Notes under the pieces: model-generated
What the model was told of the DNA's origin: nothing
The model's database searches: none
What the model saw: only the letters and a program-made list of their open reading frames with translations
Source of the DNA: Golubevia sp. BC0850
Taxonomy: Eukaryota; Basidiomycota; Exobasidiomycetes; Golubeviales; Golubeviaceae
Direction of reading: 5' to 3'
Assembly (NCBI GenBank): GCA_012976225.1
Contig: JAAVVG010000002.1
Span: 558,001 to 622,000 of the forward strand
Length of the DNA stretch: 64,000 nucleotides
Program-made: the position numbers and the translations under genes
In this document: piece after piece, positions 47,579 to 60,380 of the stretch
How the letters are laid out: every line of letters begins with the position of its first letter
How positions within the stretch are numbered: the stretch's first letter is position 1

Positions 47579-49553
47579 ATGAGTTCGAGTTCAACTCCCA
47601 AAACACCGAAGCAAGTTCCTTTCTCCTTCAGGAATCCACGATCAGCTTCCAATTCTTCTCCAACTTCTTCTCCTTCAAGATCGACTTCAACTTCTAATTT
47701 GAACCCAAATTCCACAACTTCTCCAGCTCCAGTTCCGGCTGAACCTTTACTACCTAGGCATTTGGAATCTGTTTATCATCGAAAGCTCAGAAATCTGCTC
47801 TTCGATCATAACAGTGCAGTAGAGAATTGGCAGGATGTGGTCAGTGATCATGGTGCTAGAGTGGCTGGTGCTTTAGCTAAATGTTGGTCAGATCTAGAGT
47901 GAGTGCAAATAGGGAAGACCAAGTGAATCTGTTAGTTTAGAAAGCTGATGATGGACAAGCTAGGCAGTCGAGGTGATAGAGTAACGTCTGAAGCAAAGAG
48001 CTGGAAAAGTTTGAGAGGTAGTAGCTCTCACTTATCTTCTACTTTCCCTGACTCTACTCCAACGCTTTGTTTTCGATTATTTCAGATCGAATTATCAGAA
48101 TCTTCAAAAGCTTCGCACCTCCAACAAGTCGACAACCTCTTCGACCTCAACTTCAGAGCCAGAGAAACCTCCTTCATTCCCATCCTCAGAGGAGAAATTC
48201 AAAAATCGAGAGCTTTCTGGAGGTATGACATCTCCAACAGTAGAAGCTGAGAATAAAGTCTACCTTTCGCTGAAAAAGGTCGATGAAACTAGAGAGGAGT
48301 CTCTCCAGTGGAGAGGCAAGCTGGTGAGTCTTCTTGGACGTATACCCTCGATTAGAGTTTCCCTCCTATGAAGCTTCTCAGATGCTGAGTTGCTGACCCT
48401 TGATTTCTTATTGCTATCGTCATAATTAGCAAGCAGCTCTGTCTAAAATAACGTCTGTATCTTCGGCGACGGAAACTTTACTTTTGGAAGCTGCTAAAGT
48501 TAAAGGGATGGAATTCGCTTTTAGAGATGCTATGTGGGGAACTTGGACGCTTGAGAGATTTGGTGAGTGCTTATCACATCATCGCTGTGTACGAAAATTG
48601 GGGAGAGATGTGTTCAAGGAAGAGTCGATCAACTCGCTGACCTTCTGAATCACCCTGTTCCTTCAATCTCACTTTCAATTCTCTTTGCCCCTCATACCCT
48701 TCCATCAAACTTCGTTCTTCCCCCTCGAAGCCGCATCAATGGCTTCAGTAACTTCTCAACACGTTCTATGCAGTTCCCATCTACTTCTACTTTTGGAATC
48801 CATCTCAACTTCCTCTCCTTTAAATCTCTCTCCCACTTCCTCCTCTTCTTCAACTTCAAGCAGCATTGTCTCAAAGCCACTAACATCTGATTCAAATCCT
48901 CCTTCTTCAAATCCAAGCCTCAAACGCAAGAAGAAACAGATAGAAACTTCTCCCACTTCCGAATCTTATGAAAGAGCTTCTTCTACTCGTTCCTCTGCTC
49001 TTGAGGAATGGCTGAAACTCAGATTCGTGGACCAGTTCTCAACTAGCGTCGGGAGTATAGGGAATGAGAAAGGTAGTCATGCTTGGTTGATAGAGATTTG
49101 TGAAGTTGAAGTTGGGAGATGGAAAGAAGGGAAGTGATTCTATAGGTCTTCAAGATGTGCAAGTCTGCTCCCTCAATTTTTTCGGTCCACTCATTTGTAA
49201 TTTAAACACTCATCTGCACTATTTAATCCTCCTCGAGGGAAGACAAATCACAATGGAAGACTGGAAACGGTCTCACAGAAGTCTTCTGGAGATCTTGTTT
49301 TAGCGTCGCTTTCACAACTCAAGCCCACATTTCTACCCCGCTTTCTCTCTCTTTCTCTTCCCATCTTTCGCATTCCTGGAAGTTTTTGGACTGGATCTTC
49401 AACTTTGATAACTTAGAGAATGGCGTCAAAGGTGAGTCTGATAGTGGAGCTCTGTCGATCCGGCTAGATGAGCTGGGCGGGTTGTTCAGGAAGTCGGAGA
49501 TGAGAAGAAGAAGGCAACAGGAGGTAGATGGTAGAACTGAAGGGAAGAGATGA
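47579..49553 (+). CDS. unrecognised protein
   Basis: Five exons (47579-47898, 48086-48323, 48430-48562, 48731-49133, 49238-49553) give 469 aa. The family is unknown. A Ser/Pro/Thr-rich start (about 1-55) leads into a helical region: HLESVYHRKLRNLLFDHNSA, VENWQDVVSDHGARVAGALA, then a Ser-rich linker, VYLSLKKVDETREESLQWRG, ALSKITSVSSATETLLLEAA and FAFRDAMWGTWTLERF. The C-terminal half holds another Ser-rich, Lys-rich linker, EEWLKLRFVDQFSTSVGS, AWLIEICEVEVGRW and the end piece KFLDWIFNFDNLENGV, closing with a basic tail (RKSEMRRRRQQE). The open frame continues upstream of 47579 but has no ATG, so this Met is the first usable start. The last intron's GTGATT donor is weak. Confidence 0.72.
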
Positions 49554-49884
49554 GGAGTCATCAGTGATTGACTCGCTGCTTTGAATCAGAATTGACTACC
49601 AGTCAGGAAGTAGCAGGAGAGCCAGGAGCGATTGGAGGTGGGACACTATCGAGAAGAGCGAGAGGAGCAGAGCCACTTTCAGCAACCTGCTACCTCCAAT
49701 CGTTTCAAGATCGCTTTCGTTATACGTCCTATCTTTTAACTTCAAGATCATAGCACTCATCTACTGGTTCTTACAGTCAAGGCTATCGATTCCCTTCTGG
49801 CTACCTCGATCCGCCTGACTTCCCACCCGGTCTCTTTCCAGCTAGACTCACCTTCCCATCCCTCTTCCAATTCCTCCTCTGATC

Positions 49885-52800
49885 ATGATCTTCAAGAGTG
49901 ATAAATCTGCTCTATATGCTAAAGAGTTGGAAGGTGCTAGACTTCGTGGGGAATGGTCCTCAGAAGCCCCAAGTCATCTGCATGGTGGCCAAGGAAAGAA
50001 GACAGATTGGCCAGAGCTGCTAAGGAAGTACATGAAGCACAACCCAGAGAACATCAGTAAGTGTTCCGCAGTATTAGAAAACAAGAATTTGATCCTTGGG
50101 TCGTTGGGATAGGGAGAAGTTGCTCTTGGATTAAGGTTCTCACTCCCTATCTTTGCTTCCTCCATCTAGGCACTCCTTCGATCGCATCCTCTGAGCAGCA
50201 ACTTCGTGCAGCTCTAGCTTCCTTCTATTCGGAAGTTGGTTACACGGACGCTTCACATTCAACAGACACAGCTTCACCAATCGGAGGAGGGAAGACAAAC
50301 TTCCCTCCAGTTCTACCTTCAGATCAAAATGGAATCGGCTGGTCAGGAGAAGGAGTCTCTTCTCAAGTCGAAAGGCTGCACGAACTTGCTGAATCCTGTC
50401 GTACTTTTTCTGAGAAGAGAGCAGTAGCTGCAGTTCAAGCTCTAGCTCTGTTCTCTTTGGGTAGAGACGAAGACACAGTCAGTTTGCTTCACACAGCCAA
50501 ATTCATGGAGGAAGAGGACGCTGAGATCTCTGCTGAGAAGCTTGGCTCAGAAGATTATTCCATAGCTTTGGCTCTCATGGGATATGTTGTCTATGGTGAG
50601 TTCGAAGCTTTGAAAGGGGAGAGCAGTTGAAGCAAATTCGATTTCTCATCCTCCCTTGTTTCTCACAGGAATGGCAAACGAACGTCTTCACGAAGAGCAG
50701 CCTTCAGCTGGTTACAAGCCTTTCGCTTTGGCTGGATACGCTAGAGCTATCGATCTTCATGAAAGCGTCAGAGGTGGAAAGAGAGCCAACGCTCTTAGAG
50801 GGCTTCCTGTCGACGAAATCGAAAGGTGGGGAGAAACTGCTCTCTACAGGAACGCTTTACTCGGAGTCAGACAAGGAGAGTTCTCAGCCGGTCTCAATGC
50901 TCTACGTGCCTACCAAGCTCACTCCGGACGTTGGCCAAGCGATTTCCGAGAGCCTCAACGCAATCTAGTCCTTCGTGTCTATCTCACCTGCCTCAACAGA
51001 TCAGTTCAAGTTGGAGGATACGAACCACCACCTTCTTTTCCAAACCCAAGCAAAGACGACTGGCGCTCTCAGGCTTATCAAGAAACTGTAGTCGCAACTG
51101 TAGCTTCAAGAATCCAAACCAGAGATTTCGAAGCAGAGAGAACTCCAAGAGATGGAACTGCTCGTAGAATGTTGGGAGCTGACGCTAAAGGAGTCACTTC
51201 TCGCACAGTCTCTACACGTAGACCAAATCCACATCTCGTTCTAAGGCCTGCATCTGCTACTTGGTCTAATGAAATGCTCACTATTCAATTAGCTGCCGCC
51301 AATGCCATTCAGAGATCAAGTGAATTCCCCAAAGCTGGGAAGATCAACGTTCCTGTTGTTGAATTGGCCGATGTTTTGGTAGAAGGTTGGAGATTGAATG
51401 GAGAACAGGGTGGAGAGTACGCCGATGAGATGGTAGAGGTGAGTTCATCCGAAAGCGCTGGGCTGAGAGGGGTTTTCTGAAGAATTCCACCTGACGTCTC
51501 TCTGCCTCCTATCTCACTTTTCGCAGATTCTCTACAAACTCAGTCGCCTAACGTTCCGCTCTCAGCGCATCAGTCGTCATCTCGTAACTACTCTTTCGGC
51601 CGCTCAATCCTACGACGAAGCTTCTCGAGCTCTCACTGTCTACATTCAAATCGTGGACAAAGCTCGACAAGCACAGGAGGTTTCTGTCAAGAACGAGCAC
51701 CCAAGTGTGAATGGAAACGGAGCTATCACCAATGGGGATCACGTATCGGATCTGGATGACTCGAAAGGGAAAGATGAAGACTCAGATGAAGTCTACGTTG
51801 TCACTCTTCTCTTTGGTTCTCGAATGCTCTCCAAATACCTGAAAGATTCCGTCAAGGCTGATGAGGTCGCTCGAAAAGCTTTGGAGATCCTCAATCTGGA
51901 GAAGAACAAGCAGCTGGCCGGAAAGACGGGTCTACAAGCTCTCGTCCAACGTGTCGCTGGTATGGCAAGGGCTGATCTCGCTATTCAATGTGAGTTCTTG
52001 TTTGAGAGGCAGAAGTCGGGGGCTCTTTTAGGGCTCGAATGTTTGCTGACTATGATTGCACTCCATGCTTCTTCTCTTCACAGCTGCCGATCCTGCTCGT
52101 CGCCCCATCCTGCAAGCCGAAGCCCTCGTCCTGCTCAAATCTTCTCTGTCTCTGGATCCCGCCTCATCGGAGACCTGCTACCATCTCTCTCTTCTTCAAG
52201 CCTCCCTTCGCGACGTAGCCTCAGCTCTAGTCTCAGCGCGAAAGGCTTTGGAACTCGAGCCAGCCGATGTTCAATCTTGGCACCTACTCACTCTACTTCT
52301 TTCAGCCCAGAAGGACTACAAGGGAGCCCTCAAGATCGCAGAAGTCGCTCTGGCTCAGGCGGAGGCTGACGATGAAGCCGATTCGCAGGCTGCTCTCAAG
52401 GGAGCTCAAGCCAAATCTTCTCGTCGTAAAGCTTCGCCCAACGGCGTCGCAAACGGCTTCCTCTCTGGTGGAGGGGACACGATTCAAGTTCGATCTCAGC
52501 TCTTGAGTGTCGACTTCCCACCTCGTGGAAAAGAGAGAGCGGAATCCATCATCGGCCTCATGATGACTCACAACTCCCTCGAAGAGATCGTCGAGGGCGG
52601 AGAGGCTGCTATCGAAGGTCAGAGAGAGATCTTTGAATTCTTTCACACCAGAGTCTCAGACACTGCCAACGTAACTCAACCTGCTCCCGGAAGGTCGCTC
52701 CCAACAGAAGAATCCAAGGTCGCAACTCAATCCAAGCTCTCCATGCTTCTACACGGAGGCCACAAGGATCCAAACGCTCAATCTTTGTCTGGAATGGGTC

Positions 52801-53660
52801 AAAGTGGAGCCAATCTCACCCGAGTCCAATCCACCGCTTCTTCACTTCAATCTCATCCTAAAGTCTTGGGTGCAGGGCCTTCTGGTCAAGCCAAGTCTCC
52901 TTCCACTACAACTCTACCTCCAGTTCACGCCTCTGAGCAGATCGCCGCCAAAGCTGATGCCACAGCTGAGCTCGGTGCAGTCAGAGCTGCCTACAACGCC
53001 AAGAGGGAAGTCGCTCTACTCGGTTCTCTGTGGCTGATGAGTGCAGCTAGCTTCAGGCGCTCTTGCAAGTTGGATCAGTGCAGAGTCGCTATCCAAGAGG
53101 CTGAACAGCTAAGCGCAGGAAACGCTGAGGTCTGGGTCCAGCTGGCTCTTTGGTTCATCGAAACTCAAGACGTTTCTCTGGCTGTAAACGCCTTATACAA
53201 GGCTTTAGCGTGCGATGGGGCCAACGTAGCTGCTTCGATTCATCTAGCAAGGCTCTTCCTTTCCAATCCAACCCTCAGACCAGCTACCTCTCACGATGCC
53301 ACTGCTCCTGCGGTCCCAAGGGCTGGACCTCAATCTCACGCCATGGACGGAACTCGTTCAAGAAGCATCGGTGCTACTCCTAAGGATTTGAAATCTAACT
53401 CTGCCTATGCGACAGCAGCGGAGGCAGCGGTGAGCGACGAAGCTCAGGATCTCTCTTCGGTCTCTCTGGCGGAAGGTCTTCTCACGAGCTGCACCAACTC
53501 GAACGGGTGGGATAGTCCAGAGGCTTGGCTCTTTTTGGGTCAGGTCTGTCAAAGGACCAACAGGTCGGAGAGAGCTAGAGAGTGTTTCAAATACGCTCTC
53601 GGGCTCGAACAATCCAAACCTATCAGGAATCTGGATCTCACTCTTGAGAGATGTGCTTAA
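49885..53660 (+). CDS. YPP1: YPP1/TTC7-like TPR protein of the PI4-kinase complex
   Basis: Five exons (49885-50056, 50170-50595, 50669-51438, 51527-51989, 52084-53660) give 1135 aa. It resembles yeast Ypp1 and animal TTC7, the scaffold that with Efr3 holds phosphatidylinositol 4-kinase Stt4 at the plasma membrane. Evidence: the N-terminal ELEGARLRGEWS and LLRKYMKHNPEN pattern, helical repeats (AVQALALFSLGRDEDTVSLL; LYRNALLGVRQGEFSAGLNA), ILYKLSRLTFRSQRISRHLV, then C-terminal TPRs with classic spacing (LVLLKSSLSLDPASSETCYH, AARKALELEP-type repeat, WLFLGQVCQRTNRSERA, RECFKYALGLE). A low-complexity insert (about 790-870) splits the C-terminal TPRs. Length is typical for fungal members. Confidence 0.85.
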
Positions 53661-54300
53661 GCCTCTTTCTCTGTTGACGATGTCTCTTCTCTTCTAAGTG
53701 GCAACTTCGTTCTCTATACCCCTTCTCTCTTCTTAAGCCTCTGTCCATCTTTTGAATTTCGATTCTCTCGGTTTCTGTTCTCTCTATTTTACTTACCCCT
53801 TTTGCCCTTTTTTGAATTCTTTGCTGTTGTTTCCTAGGACTCTCTATTAGTTATACACTTCGTGTTCTGAATGCAACAACGGTGTCTCATCTCATTTCGG
53901 AACAGTCTGATCGTTCAAAAAGACTAAAGTTCAATTAGAATCAAAGAAAGTATGTAGAGCATCAGAGCAGAAAAGAGATACACGAAGTCGAAATGGAATT
54001 GAGAGATCGAAAAATGGCGTCAAAAGCCCAGAAAGAAGAAGACGAAAGATGGAGCTTGGGGAAAAGGGATGGGAGCCGGAAAGGGGGAGTGAGGTGAAAT
54101 TGAATTCTAAGAGGGAGGTTGATAGAGTTGGGTATTGAAAATGTTGTATCGGGCGCCCCGCCTACAGGTGGGTCTGAACGAAAGAAAAGCTGGATGGATA
54201 AATTTTGAAGATTTGTTTGAAGTTATTGGGGTATGAGGTCGTCTTTTGAAGCTTGTAATAAATATTGAGTTGTAAATAGAAGGAAAGGAAGATACTCTCT
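53661..54300. other. convergent intergenic region YPP1 / MSB1
   Basis: About 640 bp between two 3' ends. The first part is CT- and T-rich on the plus strand (YPP1 3' flank), the second AG-rich (MSB1 3' flank). No gene is seen. Confidence 0.5.
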
Positions 54301-57300
54301 TTAGCCGTTGTTTGACCCGCTCAAGACGGATTCTGACTCTTCCATTACGTTCTCAAGGGGGAGACCAGGAGTGTAGGGAGTCACTGGCTGGTGTGACATG
54401 GCAGTAGCTTCATCCTCATCTTCGGTCCTACCCTCGTCGGCTCGATACTTGTATCCACCTTCTTCAGAGACGGCTGTGTCAGAGAAACCAGAGATAGGTC
54501 TAGATTGAGAAGGATGAGAATATGTACTAGATCTTGGATCGTTTTCGTCGGTAGAATGAGTATCCCTAGAGTAGTTGGAAGCTGCGTCGTCTGGATAGAT
54601 GGTCTCTGCGTCTCCACCTTGAACAGATCTTGGCGAGGGTGGCATTGAAGGAGAGTAGTCAGAAGAAGCTGGTCTTGAGGTTGTAGGGAAAGATGGAGGT
54701 ACAGCTGCAGTGGTGATGGGAGCTAGAGGAGGTGGAGCTGGAGCTCGAATCTCTTCTGTTACTGGCAAGCTTTGCGACCTGGCGGGAATGGGAGAAGAGG
54801 TTCCACCATTAGGTCCAACAGGCGAAAGAGACCTTCCCGTGGACTTGAAAGATCCGCCAGTTCCTTGAGGGCTTAGAGGATTTGAACCCCCAGCTTTTCC
54901 AGGTCCACCAAAGTTGTTTGCGATGGAAGCGACTCTGCCTTGAGTCCTGTCCTTAGCGAAAGGATCCAACTTTGGCTTGAGAGACTTGTTGATGGTAGAT
55001 AGCTCTTCTTTGGAATTCTTCTTCTTCAACGGCGAGCCTTCGACTGGATTCAGCTTTTCCCTTAAGGATCTGGCGAGACTTGTCGAGTCTTTAGCAGCTT
55101 GAACCTCATCATCTTTGACTCCAGGACTTGACTTTCGAGATCTGAGCGAGCCTCCAGATGAAGCGGAAGAGACGTCTCCAGCTTCCAGGGTTGGGACTGA
55201 TAATGTTGAAGAGCCAGAGACGTCTCGAGGGTGGTCGATAGCCGGATTTGAGAGAGTACGATTGCTGCTGTCCAGACTACTGTTGCCGACTCCAACAGAA
55301 AATTCATTCTCCTTTTCCAGGTAACCGAGCTGTGAGCTGGGAAGGACCAATTCAGAGGCAGGTTGATTCTTGACGGAGGGTTCGTGGAATCCGATCGGCA
55401 TTGGAGAGCCATCTGAAAGCTCAGGAGAAAGATCTTCGTCGTGCGGAGAAGCACGATTGAGTCTTGCATTCTCCTCTCTAGCGGAGAGGCAGTTCTCGCT
55501 GCTCGCGACCTGACCCGTTGGAGTTGGAGTCGATCTGTCGTCGGTTGCAGGAGTGTCTCGTGCGTTTGAAGAGGAGGAAGGTACGGCGTCTTGACCAGTC
55601 ATTCTAGAATTGTTCTTCATCAGCACGTCGATCCAAGCATCGTCCTTGCTCTCCTTTTGACTGTGACGAGCCAGTGGATTCTTCTTCCTCCTCACTCCTG
55701 CCTCTCTAGCAGCATACTCGTCCTCCTCCGCGTCGTGCAGACTCTTGGTTTCGAAATCAGCAGAGGAGAAGCTGTGGTCCCTAGCTCCCATTCCAGTGAT
55801 TCCTAAGCTACCACCAGGCAAAGGTTCTAGAGGAGGGGCAGCTTTGGGGGGAGGCAGAGGAGCCATGTCTTCATCCTCCTTTCGTCGAGGAGCTCTCTTG
55901 CTCTTGGCTCTGAGAGCGTTGAACATTCGAGAACCAGCTCCACCGCTTCCATTGTTGCCAGCTGGTTGTCCGCCATTCGATCTCTGGCTCTCGGCACTAG
56001 CTCTGACCTGAGCGTCGTCTAGTGGGTAGCGAGTCTCCGAGTTGAAGCTATTAGATCGCTCGTTCTGGGGCCTGAAGGTCTTCAGGCTGGCTGAGGTATG
56101 GAGAGAGGAAGCTGGAGCTGTACTCGTGTAGCTTGAGACTGTTCCGGAGTGGTGAAGGTCGGTGACTGGAGTATATCGGGATTGAGCTGGATCGTTCAGC
56201 TTTAGGACTTTGGTAGTCCCACCGGTTCCAGGTCTGAAGACATCATCAGGATCCTCCCAGTTCTCCAAGGTGTTGGACCTGTCCTTCTTCGAGATTCTGG
56301 AGAAGACGTTCAGCTTTCTGAGCATGACCTTGGACTTGGATTTGGGTCTTCCAGCAGCCTCTAGATCGTCTCTGTATTGTTGAGGAACGATTTCAGAGAT
56401 GACGAACCAAGCGGCGTCGACTCTAGAATCAGCCTGAATCGTCTCGCCGAATTCAGTTCTTCTTGGCACTGAAACCGAAGTTGGAGCTCTCGATGACGCT
56501 CCGGCAGCTTGAGATCCTACAGTAGAAGGCGTTGCTCTAGACTTGTATTGGACCACCACGAAGTTGGCCGATCTATGGGTCAACTCGTCTCTGTTGCTCC
56601 ATCCGTTTCCGACCAAAAGGTCAGCGAAGACCTCTGGGAACGTATCGTCCATTCTGGAGACAGGAGCGATACTTCCAACTGGATGAAGGCCTGAGGGGTT
56701 GCCAGCCAGAGTCGGAGAAGCCACTACTCTGGGAGTCGTGTCGTAAGGGAAAGGAGGTAGCTTCTTTTGTTGAGATCTCAACTTGGCGAGCAGTTCTGCT
56801 CTTTCCTCTGGCCATTTGGACATCTCATCCTTCAATCCGTCGTCGAAAGCTAGAACCTTGTCTAATCCGTCGTGTTCTTGAGACGCTTTGAATCCTAGCT
56901 CTTCGAATTGAGACCATTGGACTGTCTCTCGTTTCTTGTTACGAGCCTTGCGTTCAGTTTCTCGAAGATCGAAGGTTAGCTTGGACTCGTCTGGAGCAGA
57001 GAAACCCTGGAAAGTCGAAGCGAAGGAGATCACAGTAGGAGAGGTCAGCCACAGAACAACGCGAATCAGATTCCGAGGTCGAAGACGACTAGATTTGGAT
57101 CACTCACCACACTCATGAAGTCCCCCCATTCTTTGCCCGCCAAACTTCCATAGGCTTCAAGATCTTCCTCTTGATTAAATTCTTCCTTCTTGTCCTTATT
57201 CCAACTCTGACCACTGGCATCTCTTCCTTGCTTCTTCCCTCCTCTAAGATTGACAAGCTTCCTGAACCTGTCACTTAGTTGAGGATCCATACCGTGGAAT

Positions 57301-59324
57301 TCCTTTCCTTTCAAAACTTCCTCTGAAGTTCCGTTGTATTCGCCTCTAGCAGCATCCCATTCTGGGCATGCGCCAGGTTGAAGATCTAGCTCGCAAGCAT
57401 CTTGAATCAGATCTGCTGAATAAAGCCTGACCGACTTCTCGATTTGAGTGATTGGTAACGACTTGGCTCTAGCACTTGGAAGACTGAGGTCACTAGAAAG
57501 CATATCTGGATAACCTGTAATGTGCTCCAATAGTCTTGTAGGTAAAGAAGTTGAAGTGCTTTGGTCTCGAATGTAAGCCAAGAACAGATGTTCCATAGCG
57601 TTACTAGCTTTCAAGTAGGCGTCATAGGTCCTAGCGAAAGTCTCATCTTCTGGAAGACCAAAGATCAAAACACCAAAGAGCCTTGAGAGCTTCGAGGGTG
57701 TCATTCCGTTCTTGAGAGAATAGGAAGTGGCTGACGATAGTAGAGAGAAAAGAGTTGAGACCAAAGAAGCTTTGTTGTCAGGCAAAGCAGATAGGAAGAC
57801 TGAGAAGGCATGTTCCGGATAGTGCTGTCTTCTCTCTCCTTCCCTCCAGGCTAGATAGGCTTCAATCTCGATGAATCCCCTTTGTTGAATGAAAGCGGTC
57901 TCTTCTATGACTTCTCCTTTCTTGTTATCGACGTAAGCTGGCGCCGGGACCGGAACTTCTAGAATGAAGCCCATTTTCGCCATCGCCCATTTGATGATGG
58001 CAGCTAGATCGTGAGAGTTGGCGAATCGAATTTCGTGTAAGAAGGCAGTTGGAAGCGAGGTGTCTCCGGGTAGTGGTAGATTGACAGTTGAAGAGGAGAG
58101 CGACCGAGAAGGGCTGGAAGTCATTCCCAGGGAGGAACCGGTCAAAAGAGTTCGGATGAGAGACATCGTATTCGATGGGGATAGATCCAGCGCCATTGAA
58201 GAGAAGATGAGGGGAGAATCCAGACCTGGTAGGAAAAGAGGGAAGTGGTTGCTGCGAGTTTTAGCATGGGGGTTCGAGTCTCTCAAACTCCACAACTCTG
58301 GTTTGCTGTTATCTGACATTCTGAGCTATACTAGCTTTCCCTATCCCTCACTGCTTCTCTTCTCTTGGAGACGACACCCTTTCCCTCCGAAGACCCGACC
58401 CGAAAAGTCAAACTCACCTCTATTCCTGATCTGATCACCACAGACTCTAACGATTTCCTCCACCCTTTCAACATCCAATTGAGTATCCAACCCGATATTA
58501 GAGTACCCGTACAGGTATCCTTGACCATCCTTCTCTGGTAGATCAGGTCCTCCAAGACTAGCAGACCCAAGGGGAGACCCACCTCCGTTCGAATGAGAAG
58601 GAGCATTGACTCGCAAGGTATTTCCAGATTTGTATTTCCTAGTAATAGTATTGTTTTTCTGAGTTCCAGATGAGGTCCTAACATTCAAGGTACTAGAAGA
58701 GGCATTGGCTCGATTAATTGAAGATGGGAAAGTAGAATGCAGGTTCATCTTTGAATTCGTGACCGGAGAGTTGTAGGAGAAACCGTTTGCTATAGGATTG
58801 TTTCCAGGAGCTGGCGAAGTGTAACCATTTGATTTTGCATAACCTAAAGATTGAGACTGATGAGGAGTTGGATCTCTGATTCTACCGAATTCACTATCAT
58901 TGCTGCGACCACCACCTCCTCCATAGTCAGAGTTTGAGTAGAAAGTTGAAGGTTCAGTTGAATAGTCTGTTGGACCTGAGGAACCTCTTCTGCTCATTTC
59001 TGTTACTCTATGATAACCACCATCTAATCCACTACCATTTGAATCTGAAGTTGGTAGAATAGTTGGACCTTTACCGTCTATTGACATTGAACCGATCCCT
59101 GTTGATCCTATTCCTTCGCTTGCACTTCTTAGTCCACCTCTTGGAAGATCTGGTAAAGGTCTAGCATCTGAAGAAGAAGCAGAGACAGTTCTAGACAATG
59201 GATTGTGAAATTGATTGCTTGGAGATAGGGAGTTGTTGATAGGGAATGGTGTCACAGATGAATTGTCAACTCCAATCCCTAGATTGGCTGTCTTGTTCTT
59301 GCTTCTTGAGAAGATTGATGGCAT
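54301..59324 (-). CDS. MSB1: MSB1/Mug8 family morphogenesis protein
   Basis: Three exons (59324-58418, 58225-57108, 57006-54301) give 1576 aa, the largest protein here. A Ser/Asn/Gly-rich N-terminus (about 1-275) precedes the conserved domain: YGYSNIGLDTQLDVERVEEI, LPTAFLHEIRFANSHDLAAI, IIKWAMAKMGF, FIEIEAYLAWREGER and LSRLFGVLIFGL with the long TYDAYLKASNAMEHLFLAYI helix. This is the Msb1/Mug8 (DUF1708) domain, distantly RhoGAP-like, found in proteins that link Cdc42/Rho1 signalling to polarised growth. The assignment rests on recall of the LPTAFLHEIRF pattern. From about 700 on it is mostly disordered, Ser/Pro-rich, with basic patches (KSKRAPRRKEDED) and Pro-rich segments (APAPPPLAPI) that could bind SH3 domains. 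Confidence 0.82.
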
Positions 59325-60380
59325 GTCTTGATTATTAAAAGGACTAGATCAGCTGATGAGAGAAGAAGGAAGAAGAAGGGAGAGGTAGCTGGATAGACCG
59401 AACTAATAGGATAGAACAGGGAAGTAGAAGTAGATGAGGAGACCAAGAGCTTGCTAGATAAAAAGTTGACTGATGATCTTGTTGTTGGTGTCCTCTGATC
59501 CTGGTTTCAGTAGAAAAGAAAGGGATGTTGATAGAAGAAAAGAAGAGAAGAAGGTCGGAGGGTAACCCAGAACAATGAGGGCCTGGCTGGCTAGCTCGTT
59601 CGACTGAGTTGGTCGTTTAAGTTCGTCAAAGGTGGAGATTGAAGAAGAAAAGAAATTGAATGAGAATAAGAGTATAGAATGGACAAAGCCAATCCAACTT
59701 TATTCAATTGAAAATTTGGTTCAAAAGGATGAAAGGAAGGTCGAAAGAAGGAACATGCGCTAGTGTGTGCTTCAACTCCGCGCCCACTGTAAGTCCTCCT
59801 GGCTGCAGAATGTCACGACTCAGGCTGTCAACTAAGAGAGAGTGAGAGTAGTTGTTGATGGCTAGACAGCTTTTCTAATCCCTGGGCTGTCGAAGCTTGA
59901 AGTGAGGCTATAGGCTTGCTCTTTTCTGGACAACGTCTCAACTCTATGTCTCTCTCACAACCATCACATCAAATCGATCAAAGGGTTAATTCTCATATCA
60001 GTAGGTAGCCATTCATTCACCAAGATGACAACCGGGGTCATCGGTCGTCTCTGTCTGACTCCCCTTCTTACCTTCCATCGCTCTTCTCCAATTCTGTCCC
60101 TTCAGTTACAACGGGTCAAGGCTTGCAGCCAGTAACGAGGAAAAGTTATTCTCGAAACCATGCTCTATTTTGATCACGCTTCCTTTCTGTGAATACAAAC
60201 TGGTCTTCATACTCTGACGAGCTCGAAGACTACTCGAATCCTCCGCCAGTCGCTGTTGATCCGAAGAGCTCTCTTCTCTCAGGCATGTTTACGTTAGAAA
60301 ACGACAGCTTGACATGAAAAGTTCAATTACTGAAAAACGATTGTCATATCAAAAACAACACCAAAGCCAAAATGTTATCT
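59325..60380. other. long intergenic region upstream of MSB1
   Basis: About 1.05 kb between two minus-strand genes, holding the MSB1 promoter and long leader and the 3' flank of the SDR gene. It is purine-rich on the plus strand from about 59340 to 59700. No convincing exon or RNA gene was found on either strand. Confidence 0.5.

Noticed and set aside
58255-58290. tRNA-like T-arm (GGTTCGAGTC) on the plus strand within MSB1 intron 1
   Set aside because: No matching acceptor stem, D-arm or anticodon arm upstream; stem pairing needs several wobble pairs. Chance match.
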